Assembly (NCBI GenBank): GCA_020744425.1
Contig: JAGMUV010000001.1
Coordinates: forward strand, 4,650,001-4,714,000
Source of the DNA: Dactylonectria macrodidyma
Lineage: Eukaryota > Ascomycota > Sordariomycetes > Hypocreales > Nectriaceae
Length of the DNA: 64,000 nucleotides
Direction: 5' to 3'
The notes beneath the pieces are model-generated. The model was not told the origin of the DNA and ran no database searches. It saw only the letters and a program-made list of their open reading frames with translations. The position numbers and the translations under genes are program-made. Shown here piece by piece: positions 32,106-42,460 of the stretch (its first letter is position 1; each line of letters begins with the position of its first letter).

Positions 32106-34922
32106 CTAAGAAAACAGACCGAGCACAATTATGATGACGGGAATGAAGGGCTCGCATCGTCCACCAGAATTGACCTGAGGTATCGTCTCCGAGATGCCCG
32201 ATGTTGAGGTAACGGGAGGACCTGACGTAATAAAAGTATTGTGCCCGCGGTCGCCAAAGTCCTCGGTTTCCTGCTCGGGAGCAGCTCGAGCTCTCTTCTC
32301 GGCGCCATGTCCACTAGGCAATGCTGTTCTCCGCGATGATGATTCAGTCCTCTAGAGTGTTATGGTGGTACCATCGTTCGGAGTTCCGTTGCGCTCTGAT
32401 TCACCAAGATCCCGCTTGAAGCTCTCGTCGCAGTCTTCTTCTCCAGCACCGGAGGGAGACTCAGGTGTAGGGTTGGCTGCTTGCTGATCAGGAGCTGATG
32501 GTGGCGAAGGCCCGGACTCGACACCGTTGGGACCTGGAACAGCCCTATCTCCTCTAGAAGCGGGATTGCCGTATATCAAAGGGGGAGGTGCTTGCGGTGA
32601 TGGAGGCTCCGAGTCGGGTCCTGCTCCTGAATCGAGGTCGGGGCAATGTAAGGGGTCACCGTTGCATGTGTTGACAGGCTCATTTTGAGGCAAGTTGGGA
32701 GGGTTTCCTCCTGCACTTGAGGGGATATCCGCTGGGTCGATGCCACCTGGGTTTGGGGCTTGGCAAAGTTCCTCATATCCATATCCTTCTCCAGAGCAGT
32801 CTCCTGAAACAGGAGGATATTGAGTTGGAGGAAACTGAGTAGAAGGCGGAGCTGGAGGTTGAGGCTGAGGATCGGCGGGTGGGAGTTGATTTTGGCTGGG
32901 AGACTGTGGAGGGGAATGGTTTGAAGGACAAGATCCATCAACAAGGCCGTTTGGGCAGCCTGGATCTCCCGCTGCAGGTACCAGGGGAAGAGGTGGGGAT
33001 CCTACGCCACAAGGTGTGCCTTCAGGAGCTCCAGCGCATTCAGCTCCTCCTCCAGCAGGTAAAGGTAAAGGAGGTGAAGCAGGTGGTCGTGGCGAACCTG
33101 TATACGGTGGTGTATATGGAGGCCCTTGGGGACTGGTCTCTGGATCACAACCATGAGCAGGACCAGACTCAGGGCATGGTCCGCCTGCTTGATTCTGTCC
33201 CGGATCCTGTCCTTGGTTCTGCCCCTGACTTTGGCTGGAGCAGTCTGGGCTGCCACCACTGTGGCAATTGGGTGGGCTGTCTGACGTCGCTGGTGGTACT
33301 AGGGGGCCAGTAGCTGGGTGACCAAAGTTGGGGCCGTCAGGACCTGGAATGCCGGAGTTCGGGACGCCCGAGTTCGGGATGCTATGGTCCGGATTACCAG
33401 AGTCAGGGGCACCAGGACCTGAGTCACCAGAGTTGGGAGCACCAGAGTTGGGAGCATCAGAATTGGGGACGCCGGATAGATCACCGTCGCAATCCTCATC
33501 TGCCTGGCCTTGCCCATTTCCAGCCGGATAAGTCCCGCTCTGACCGGCTGGGACCGCTGGGCCTCCCTGTTGAGCAGGCGGTTGCAAAGCAGGCTGCGGC
33601 TGGACTGGTCCCCAGTGGCCTTGGCCAAAAGGTCCAGGTGCATCACCGACACCAGGCCCAGAAGAAGGAGGGGCACCAGGACCACCTTGAGTTGCTCCAG
33701 TGGGTGGATTTGGGTGGGTTCCAGCTGATGGGTTGCCGTTGTCGTTGTTGGTGCTGCCATGGCCAGATGTTCCTTGCGAACCAATGCCGGGGCCTTTATT
33801 TGGCGCTCCAGAAGCATCTCCGGGGCTTGATGGGACTTGGCTCCCCGAAGTAGGGGGTGACTGGGCATTTGGGGCACTCTGGGCAGGAGGGCTCCCGTCT
33901 CCAGGCAAATTGACGGGCACGGGAAAAACGGCTGGCTGGGGTTTTCCGCCTGAAGGAAGTCCAGACAAGCCATTGTCATCACAGTCTTCGTTAGCAGGTC
34001 CTGCAGAGCCAGCGTTTAGTGGCCAAGCACTGTTCCCAGATTCTTGAGCGGAAGGGCCAGCCGATGGGGGGCCAGGAGGTGGAGGAGGACCAGGGGGTGG
34101 AGGACCGGCCGGTGGAGGGCCTGTCGATGGTAGGCCGGGAGGTGGAGGGCCAGCAGGTAGAGGACCAGCCATCGGAGGGCCAGACTGATCTTGGGGAGTG
34201 TGCTGAGGGGGGCCGATTGGAGGGGATTGGATGCCGTGAGGAAATTGAGGGTCATCGAGAGGATATGGGGCGCCAGATGATGTGCCAAGTCCAGGATTGG
34301 AGCCTGATCCATCACCTGGAGAGCTTGGGGGAGGGTATGTACCATATGAGCTGGGTTGATTTGTGGGATGTGTGCCGACAGAAGGAATGGAGAGAGTAAG
34401 GACACCGTCAGATCCAGCTGTGCAATCAACTGACAGTGTGAACTCTTCTGCAAAGCTCAACATTTCGGCGTTGGAGCGACGAGCGACGGATGAGGGGTGC
34501 CGTTGGACAGATTCGAAATGATGAAGTTCGACGGGATGAAGGCTACTGATGGTAGCACCGAGGCCAGAGCACTCCAAGATCGAGTGCACGAGAGCAGGAC
34601 CATAAGTCTGGGACTGGCAAGAGTTGGCCATACATAGGAAAAGAGCCTATTGGTGACATGGTCAGCACACGAAAGGGGGCACAAGGCCAAGTGGGAAACC
34701 TACCCTTTGTGTGACGACGTTGCTGCAGAGCGCGTCCATGGTGGACAGTTTGTGATGGTCCATGACACCACGAGAGCATCCGACAGCACAGTCTGGATCC
34801 AACGATCAGCGACAGTCACAGTAGTCATGTCGATCATCCTTACCGGGCGCAGAAGCGTCATGGCTGCTCCCTGTGCTGGCCAAGCTGGACAGCAGGATGC
34901 TAGCCGTGAGACTGGACCACAT
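32106..34922 (-). CDS. CFEM-like, Pro/Gly-rich GPI-anchored surface protein
   Basis: There are four minus-strand exons, 34922-34844, 34792-34704, 34646-32372 and 32323-32106, giving 886 residues. It starts with a signal peptide (MWSSLTASILLSSLASTG). A six-Cys module covers residues 27-82 (C28, C32, C49, C61, C66, C82), spaced like a reduced CFEM domain (the standard has eight Cys). A beta-rich stretch (FTLSVDCTAGSDGVLTLSI) follows. Then come about 700 residues of low-complexity Pro/Gly/Ser sequence. This carries repeated acidic Cys motifs such as NEDCDDNGLSGLPSG and DEDCDGDLSGVPNS, ending with EEDCDESF. The last exon ends RCEPFIPVIIIVLGLFS, a hydrophobic GPI-type signal. A cell-wall or surface role is likely (heme binding, adhesion or effector-like), but this is inferred. 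Confidence 0.75.
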
Positions 34923-35438
34923 AGCGAAGCGCGTCGAGTGCGGCGGGAAAAGGAGAAGTGAGGGTGAAATGATGTATCGCAACTAACGATAGTCACCAAA
35001 AAGAACGTGGCGAGGCACGAATCCAAAAACGAGAATGAGATCTTGATGAGTGATGGACTGTTGAGCTCAAGGTAGAGAGTTGTGGATGGTTGTGGGAGAA
35101 GAAGAGAGGAGAGGAGGGAAAGGGGATCGAAAACAATTCATATGTAGAACAGTCTCGTTGGAGGGCAGGTGTTGCCAGCTGCAGCAACGAAGTGGAAGGA
35201 GCAGAGGTGTTTTCTTAGGGAGTCGTGGCCACCTCACCCGAACCCTAAAGTTTCCACGTCCTCACTCCTGCAGCTGGTCCAGGAGCGGTCCTTAGGTTCC
35301 AACATTAGAAAGTGAGAGACTTGCCTTCAACGATGGCAGGTGACAGCATCACCCATGAGAGCAATCGCACGGCACATGGGCGTTGGTAGATGCCGAGATG
35401 TGCATAGAATCGCAAGTTCATTCTAGGTGGAGGGGTAT
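34923..35438. other. Intergenic region, promoter of the CFEM-like gene
   Basis: It separates two minus-strand genes. It contains a GA-rich stretch at 35097-35130. No further feature was seen. Confidence 0.4.
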
Positions 35439-36443
35439 CTAATAGAATAGCAACGCCAGCGGCTTCTTCTCGTCCACGTATCCATTCTTGAACTCTTCGA
35501 GCGACAAGAACTGCGCCAGCGGCAACATGGTGTCCTTCATGTCCATGACACCCCGCTTCTTCTGGTCGATATGGGAAGCATCCACGACCACGCGCCTTAG
35601 GTTCTCGAGGGACAAGGCTCCTGGCAGCAATTAGCATCGAGGAAGGTGTGCGTGCGCAGTTATGCCCTTGGGTAATGCTTACCATTCTTGATCAGATCTC
35701 TCAGTCGGGCAGGCGTGCCGACGCCAATGCCGATGTTGTGCTTGTTGAGGAACTCGATTTGCTCGTCGATTTTCATGTGCTTAGCAAACTACGACCATGT
35801 CAGTTTCCGCAACCGCGAGGTCTCTGCGAGCGAGAGAAAGAGGTGAGAGGGCAGCATACCAGTTTTCCTACTGTGCTTTCCTTGCTGGAGAATTTTCGGA
35901 CGGCCCTGCTTCTGTCAACTGCTGGTTCCGACTCGGGATTCGCATGCCAAATGTGCAGAGCGACTGTACCTGGTAATGTCGGCAGCTCTCAAGCCAGCTC
36001 CTGCAACGATCAGGGTATGCGGTGCTCCTTTCCTCTTAGAAGTCTTCATCAATTCCTCGGCACCTGTTGAGAATCTCTCCAAGAAATCAGGAAGCTTCTC
36101 CAGAGTCCTCGACTCCTGCCATGACGTTGTGTCCTGGACGGAATTGGCTGTTCACAAGGTCAACAAACAGAAATACAAGAGCGGCACCCGGACGCAAAGA
36201 CTGCTTACCTGAAATTGTCAAGTCCGAAATCTCGACGGAACTGAGATCGCTTCCGAACCGGGTCAGCTTCTGCGCGAGGTGGTCCGCCAACAGCTGGTTG
36301 TCCAGGCGGGTGAAGAGCAGGTTGAGACCACGCTCGACGTCCAGAGAATCATCGTCAGGTGCATTTGCCTTTCTTTTCTTGGCCTTCTTCGGCTGCTTAG
36401 ACTGAGCTGGCGCTTCGGCCTGGCGTTTCTTTGAGCTTGACAT
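35439..36443 (-). CDS. cms1: Cms1-like 90S pre-ribosome factor
   Basis: There are five minus-strand exons, 36443-36209, 36147-35970, 35911-35860, 35788-35683 and 35620-35439, giving 250 residues. The N-terminus is a Lys-rich nuclear or nucleolar signal (KKRQAEAPAQSKQPKKAKKR). The body resembles a shortened DEAD-box helicase domain as in yeast Cms1 and human CMSS1. It contains HTLIVAGAGLRAADITR, GVGTPARLRDLIKNGALSL (compare the helicase TPGR motif) and VVVDASHIDQKKRG, where the DEAD box is replaced by DASH. It therefore probably lacks ATPase activity. Yeast Cms1 associates with the U3-containing 90S complex in small-subunit assembly. Length and exon density fit the family. Confidence 0.88.
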
Positions 36444-36724
36444 GGTGATTTTGTCGTGCTATTGTTGACTCTCACTGTCTGAGATTTCACTAAAGGGTGA
36501 GAAGGCCGTCAAGAAATTTTAGGTCGCGTACAGTGCTGCAACTTTTTTAGTGTGAGTTAGCGGAGTGGCAAGGGTGGCAGAAAAATACTACATGCAGCAT
36601 CAACTTATGTACGCCGTCTCTAAGTCATTTGTATTAATTTAGGATTTCGATATTACATCAGGACACCCTGTAATTTAATTTAGCTCACTCTTCTCTAGTT
36701 CAGTCGTAACGTGGCTCTTATCGT

Positions 36725-37009
36725 TTGCTCGTCGTGTGTTTCCCCCCCGGAGGGGTGTATGTTAGAGTTATCGGTTTTGGCACTGTAATACACACTGTAC
36801 CGGGTCCACCACAGCGTTCACGAGGATGCGGTGTTCATTATCTAGATAATCGCAAAGGATATCCAGCGGCTGCATATTTTGAACGTATTCATTCCATTAT
36901 ACCCAAGGCATACGATGACCGTATCAATTTCAAGCATCAGCCATCCCCGATAGAAGGGATTGAGAATATGCTCTCTTCAATTCAAGAGAATGTATTGATC
37001 AACGCATAG
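36725..37009 (+). other. Unassigned open frame, possible gene fragment
   Basis: An open frame of about 90 codons ends with a stop at 37009 and has protein-like composition (GVHYLDNRKGYPAAAYFERI, SIIPKAYDDRINFKHQPSPI). It begins only at a TTG; the first plausible start is unclear. The DNA before it (36600-36720) is AT-rich. I recognise no family. It could be a decayed transposon or gene end. Confidence 0.25.
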
Positions 37010-37120
37010 ACAAGTCAATTCTAAGCCATCAGATGTCCCAAACGCCAACAAAAATGCCCAGGCCCAGGCGACTCATATTAAGAAAAACAACAGTACGATA
37101 TCCTCCCTCCGAAGGACGGC

Positions 37121-37961
37121 TTAGAAGATGCTGTTGACGATGTTGCCACCAATCGTGGCACCAGCACCGAAGATGGCGGCGTTACCGAGCTTCTTGCCAA
37201 ACTTCTTGCCGTATTCGTTGACTTTGCTGTCGCCCTGGGAGCCCTCCTGGCCTTGGTTGTGAGATGATCCCTCGGATATGGCCATGGGTGGCACATGCGA
37301 GTTGTACGGGTTCTGCTGGGCGGGGGGGCCTTGGCTCTGGGCCGGGTATCCGTACTGGGGCTGGGCGACGGGGACCTTGTTCTCGTGCTCGACGAGGACG
37401 TAGTTGCGCGGGAAGATGCCCTCCTGCTTGGTGCGCTCGTTCTGGCCCATCCACCAGTCCTGGTTCATGTACTCGTAGACGTTGATGCGGTCGTCCTTTT
37501 CGAAGGCGAGGTCGCGGCCGTCCGAGGCGGCGTATCGGTAGAGCGCGCGGGCTTGGGCCACAACGGGCTTGGCGTTGCGGGCGGGAAGGCCGGGAGGAGG
37601 CGTCTGGTCGTAGGCAGGCGGCGCCGGCGAGGGCGACTTGATCTTGAGGTTCTCGACGGCCTTGGTCGGCAGCGGACTGGCCTGGGCGCGCGCGGGGGTT
37701 GGCGTGGTTGCCGGCGCTGGGTTGGACGAACCTGTGGCGGTACGAAGCGGTCCTGACAGCGACGACTCGGCGGGTAGGGAACTGTGGATGGTGTCGAAGA
37801 CAGCGTCGTCGATCACGCCCTTTTCAAGAAGGTTCTCGAGTTCCTATTTACGGTCAGCATGCTGGGTAGGAGAGCGATGTGGATGACGGGAGGCGACTCG
37901 CATTCTTGATGTTTCGGAGGGACCGGTTGACCTCGATGATGGTCTGGCGGTCGGCGGTCAT
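37121..37961 (-). CDS. SH3-domain protein of the Lsb1/Pin3 type
   Basis: There are two minus-strand exons, 37961-37902 and 37843-37121, giving 260 residues. The intron begins with GC (AAT|GCGAGT) and ends aaatag; no GT donor keeps the frame between NIKN and ELENLLEKG. The N-terminal helix (MTADRQTIIEVNRSLRNIKN) continues into LENLLEKGVIDDAVFDTI. A Pro-rich linker (SPSPAPPAYDQTPPPGLPAR) follows, then one SH3 domain at about residues 117-170 with ALYRY, DLAFEKDDRI, WWMGQ and GIFPRNYV. The tail is Gln/Pro-rich and ends in a Gly/Ala segment (AAIFGAGATIGGNIVNSIF). Yeast Lsb1 and Lsb2/Pin3 bind Las17 (WASP) and regulate actin patches; Lsb2 also influences prion formation. Localisation at cortical actin patches is inferred. 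Confidence 0.88.
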
Positions 37962-38449
37962 GGTTGCGAGCGGGTGCCTGAAAGACGTGCGAGTTGATGC
38001 GGGAGGTTTGGTGAGGAAAGAAAGGGAGCCTCTGTGTCTGTCTCTGCCTCGGGATGAGGAGGAAGGAAATATGAAACCGCAACGTGGTCGAGATGACTCT
38101 AGGTATGTCAAGGTTCAGGGTGTTCGAACCAACAAAACAAAATGTCAGGCAACATGAGCCGCCTCTGAGCCGCCTGTGTAGAGAGGCCCTAAATCGGGAT
38201 CGATTGGGGCGGTGCAGCCGCGTGGAACATCAGTGTGCCCCGCAAGCCGTCATCCCGAATGCCATCGCCTAGCCAATTGCAGCGCTGCTTGCTCGTATTT
38301 CCAGGAACGGCGCCGATCTTCAGCACTTGGCGCTGTAGGCACAGTGTCCCGTCACGACGAACGTCTCTTTTGGGAACTTGTGGATGATTGATTTGATTCA
38401 TTTCATGTTGATTTTAACATTCTAAGGCATCTCTAGTGATATTCACTTT
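37962..38449. other. Intergenic region between two minus-strand genes
   Basis: It holds the promoter of the SH3 gene and the 3' flank of prpD. No repeat or gene was seen. Confidence 0.4.
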
Positions 38450-40274
38450 TTACACAAACTTGCTCGACTCTACAGTGTAAAGGTCGACGTAGGTATCCAC
38501 GTCGGTGGACTCGAGCTTCTTGGCATCCAGACCCAACTCAACCAACTCCTTGACACGGGCCTCGGGGTAGTGAGGGCCCAGGTGGCGCTTGTACTTCTCG
38601 AGAATGACGGGCTTGGCCTCCTCACGGCGGAGGCGGTGGCCCAGGGGAGCCTCGACGACAACCTCGTCCATGACGGTGCCGTCGTTGAGCTCGACGGTCA
38701 GGGCGTTGGAGATGGTGCGCAGGCTGGGGTCGTGGTAGTCGGTGGTGAACTGAGGGTCCTCGACGCACTTGATCTTCTGGCGCAGGGACTCGACGAGGGG
38801 CGACGTGGCGGCCTCACCTCCGTCAGTGTAGTCGGTAGCCTCCAGGCGGCCGAAGACGAGCATGGTGGCGGCCATGTACTGGATGCAGTGGTCACGGTCG
38901 GCAAAGTTGTCCATGGGCTTGAACTGCTTGTCGATGATACGGATGCAGGCCTCGTGGGTTCGGCAGGTGATGGCCTTGATGTCAGCGGCACTCTTGCCCT
39001 GAGCCTTGAGGATGTGGTGGATCTTCTCAGCGGCCTCAACGGCGGTCTGGGAGTGGAACTCGGCAGGATACGAGACCTTGAAGAGGACGTTCTCCATAAC
39101 GTAGCTGCCGTAGGGGCGCTGGAACTCGAACTTCTTGCCCTTGAAGAGAACGTCGTAGAAGCCCCAGACGGGGGCGGACAGGACAGTTGGCACGCCCTCC
39201 TCGCCCTTCATGACCTTGAGGGCCAGGTTGACGGCGCGCTGGCAGGCATCACCGGCAGCCCACGACTTGCGGGACATGGTGTTGGGGGTGTGGCGGTAGG
39301 TTCGCAGGCTCTGGCCATCGACCCAGGCCTGGGTGACGGCGTCGGCGATCTGCTTCTCGCTGAGGCCGAGCATCTTGGAGACGACGGCGGTGGAGGCGAC
39401 CTTGACGAGGACGACGTGGTCGAGACCGACCTTGTTGTACGAGTTGAGGAGAGCCAGGCAGCCCTGGATCTCGTGGGCCTTGATCATGCCCTCGAGGACG
39501 TCCTTGACGGTGAAGATCTTGCCGCCAGCCAGGTTGCCGCCGGCCTTGTTGGTTCGGTTGATCCAGTCAGCGACGGCGAGGATGGCGCCCAGGTTGTCCG
39601 AGGGGTGACCCCACTCGGCGGCCAGCCAGCAGTCGTTGAAGTCGAGCCATCGGATCATGGCACCGATGTTGAAGGCGGCGTTGACGGGGTCCAGTTGGAA
39701 GGGCGTTCCGGGGACCTTGGGGCCGTTGGGGACGACGGTGCCGGGGACGATGGGGCCCAGGAGCTTGGAGCACTCCTTGAACTTGAGACCCTCAAGGCCG
39801 CAGCCGAGAGTGTCCATGAGAATCCATCGAGCAGTGTCGAACTGTTGGCGTTGGTGGTCAGCTTGCGAATGTCTTGTAGAATAGGCGGCCCCCTCTGGGT
39901 GTCATGGCGGGGTAGCGAAGCTTCAAATTCGCGGGGCAAATTTGTTGGCACCCAGCGACAACCCAGCGCCCGCGCGTGGAAGAAAAAAAAATACTCACAG
40001 CAAGCTCCGAGTCAATGGGCTTATTGGCGACGTAGTCGGCAATGTCCTTGATCTCAGGATCGTATTCGCGGTTTTGGGACGGCATGACGGGCGCTCCTGA
40101 TGATCGGGCAGATGATGTTGAGAAGGCACTGTAAGAAGCGGGAGTTGCTGAGCGAGCGGCGCCGATAGAGGCCGAAGCCGAGCGGGCCACGAGGGGCGCG
40201 GCGACTCGAATGGCCCGGGGCTGGATGCGAAGCTGCTTGGTGGCCGTTCGGAGACCTCGAGTGACGGCAGACAT
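38450..40274 (-). CDS. prpD: 2-methylcitrate dehydratase, mitochondrial (PrpD)
   Basis: There are two minus-strand exons, 40274-39999 and 39841-38450 (intron gtgagt...aacag), giving 555 residues. The first 65 residues are Arg/Ser/Ala-rich without acids, a mitochondrial presequence. The mature part begins near EYDPEIKDIADYVANKPID. MmgE/PrpD family blocks include DTARWILMDTLGCGLEGL, AFNIGAMIRWLDFNDCWLAAEWGHPSDNLGAIL (quoted as separate short parts of one block), LDHVVLVKVASTAVVSKMLG and KAITCRTHEACIRIIDK. The enzyme dehydrates 2-methylcitrate to 2-methyl-cis-aconitate in the methylcitrate cycle, which disposes of propionyl-CoA from odd-chain fatty acids and branched amino acids. Neither the synthase nor the isocitrate lyase of the cycle is nearby. 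Length is normal. Confidence 0.94.
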
Positions 40275-41881
40275 GCTCTCGGTAGTCGGAGGAAAATCGC
40301 GGGTCGGTTCTTTGTCTTCCCTTCTACGCCCGTTTGTACCTGATTTGCGGGAAGAAGAAACGAGGGTATCACGATGCTCGAAAAGTCAAGCCCTTGAAGA
40401 ATGGCCAAGCAACCAGATTGAATTTATTGTGCTCGGCTGTAGGGGAAACCCTTTGCCGTGGCTTACCGCGAAGCTACCCTCGGCTAGCCGCCGGTTCCCC
40501 CCAGCGTTACCCCAACCGCACCCATCTTGCGACCGCGATAGGGGGGAATTGGGATGTGAGATTGGCCCATGGGGCTTTTTTGATGTGGGCTTGTGGCGAT
40601 GCGTTTGGGAAGTGCGGTCAAAACGCCAACTTTTTTGCTTGGGTTGAGGTGAGGGGAAGGGCTCTAGCAGCCAATGGGTGAGGAGCTCGACCGATGTCGC
40701 TGAATGAGTCTGTACTACTTCGGACAGGCGATGCCCATGACACGGCCAATTTACCGAAAACGTGCCCTCCGCGTGGGAGTAACAGGGGCATGTATCGCTA
40801 GATACTACAAGAAGACATGTGCCTCGTTTTTGAAGTTTATATGCACACGGAGAGAATGTGTTCAATGCTGAGGAGACGACAAGAAGCTGTGTATCCTAGA
40901 CTTGTAGCCATAGATGCCCACCAATTCAGCAATTGAATGCACTAGAGGCAACCTCAGTGGTATTTACCTCCTGTCTCTCGACATTGGGCCTTGCCTGGTT
41001 ACAGCACATCCACAAAATATTGTCAGCTGTTGGGGAATTTTGGGGGATTGACAGTTCGTTCGAGCCGAGGTAATGGGTCCTGCTGATCTAAACCATATGC
41101 ACGATTCTTCCCCAAGCGGATAGCCTTCCAGAATGGGTCCAAGCATTGCAGATCCCATTCATAGTTCAATGGTAGGCAGGGACTGTTTTACTGTGCCTGG
41201 GCCTTTCATTATATCACTTCATCGTCTGCTTAGCGACGTCAATTGACGTCTATTAACGATATCACGGTTTAAAGATGTGACGTGAGGCCGGCTACCCCAG
41301 GTTCCCCTCGCTCAGAAATGGATCCCCCACTGGCTGCGTGGGCCTAAAAGCCGATCGTACACCCAGCAAAATCCGGGGTCCGCTCCTCCGCCGTGCACCC
41401 CGAGGTCGTCGTCGGCATGAGCATGGCCCGTCGCCATTCCTCGCCCCGGCGCTCGGAGTCGGACGAGACGGCCGGACATACGAACTCTCAACCGATGTTC
41501 CGATTAAAGAAATCCAAGACTTTCGGCCATCCCATGTTCTGTGTACACCCTATGAGGTCTTGGCTGGGCTGTGCATATAATAAGTGGCGTGATATTAAGA
41601 CTCTCGAAAATCTCGAATGCTGCCTGTCTCGCTGCGGCATGAAGTGCCTTGACATGGCTAACATTACTTTCAGGTAGAAATACCAAGAATAAACTCTACC
41701 TTACATTTGGCTGGCAAATGGAGGCAAGGGTGGCTGGTGTCTCGAGGCCCTGCCGCGACAACCTATCGTCACCGAGATATCACATATGTGGCCTTTCACA
41801 CTCGCGCCTCTTGTCTAACACCCGTTCTAGAACTCCCACCTTGCATCCACGGCACTCGCTAGAGTCCAACGTTTCTAGGCG
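40275..41881. other. Gene-free region upstream of prpD
   Basis: It contains the prpD promoter and an open frame at about 41393-41677 that I do not recognise. A perfect 16-bp palindrome lies at 41235-41250. Nothing else was seen. Confidence 0.4.
41235..41250. promoter_or_regulatory. Perfect 16-bp palindrome with two GACGTC cores
   Basis: gacgtcaattgacgtc reads the same on both strands. The halves resemble bZIP (CRE/ATF-type) half sites. Another TGACGTGAG lies about 30 bp downstream. It is roughly 1 kb upstream of prpD; a target gene is not evident. Confidence 0.4.
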
Positions 41882-42460
41882 CTAAGCAACTCCGCGACGC
41901 CGGTCCCTTTTAGAATCCGAATCCTCATGATTGAAATCCATTGCTCTGGAGAGTCGTAGCTTTGCTCTGATCAATTTAATAGGAACATAGCCAGCAAGTT
42001 CCCAATCAATGATGACCAGCGAGCCTGTTGAGGGATCGATGAGGAGGTGTGTAAGACAAAGATCACCATGACAGAAGACGAGTGCAGAGACACCCATAGA
42101 CATCTCCGTACAATTCTCCAGGAGCTGCTATGAAGAAAGGGCATCTACCATCGTGCAGATGTACTAACGACGTACATTCTCATCTAGACTAGGTCATATC
42201 TCATCAAGGAGCTGGCCGTGGACCTTCGAGCCGATGAGCAAGTATCGTGAGCCAGTCTTAAGATGATGGAATACATCGGAAAGCCCAACCCTTAAGGCTG
42301 TTTGGCTTTGTGAAACTGCGAAGTAACATGCTCTCTGATCACATCAGGATAGTCCAGGTGGTGCGCTTTGATGAAGGCTTCACCCTAAACAGCCGCCTGA
42401 TTGTACACTGTGTGGACTTGCAAGGTGGAAGATGAGTCTTCTGCAAGGGGCTTGGAATCT
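41882..42460 (-). pseudogene. Second relic of an APH-fold phosphotransferase
   Basis: On the minus strand the pieces run from about 42420: EAFIKAHHLDYPDVIREHVT, then from about 42305 ALRVGLSDVFHHLKTGSRYL and LLIGSKVHGQLLDEI (stop), a possible intron, and from about 42090 VSALVFCHGDLCLTHLLID with GSLVIIDWELAGYVP. The HGDL catalytic motif and IIDWE metal-binding motif are intact. The usual Asn after HGDL is replaced (CLTHLL where N-I-L is expected), and stops and frame changes separate the blocks. It ends at a stop at 41882. It is not closely similar to the relic at 8.3-9.0 kb beyond the family motifs. Confidence 0.65.

Noticed and set aside
38570..40051. 493-codon open frame on the plus strand opposite prpD
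   Set aside because: It is the antisense shadow of the high-GC prpD coding sequence; the minus-strand reading has clear PrpD motifs.
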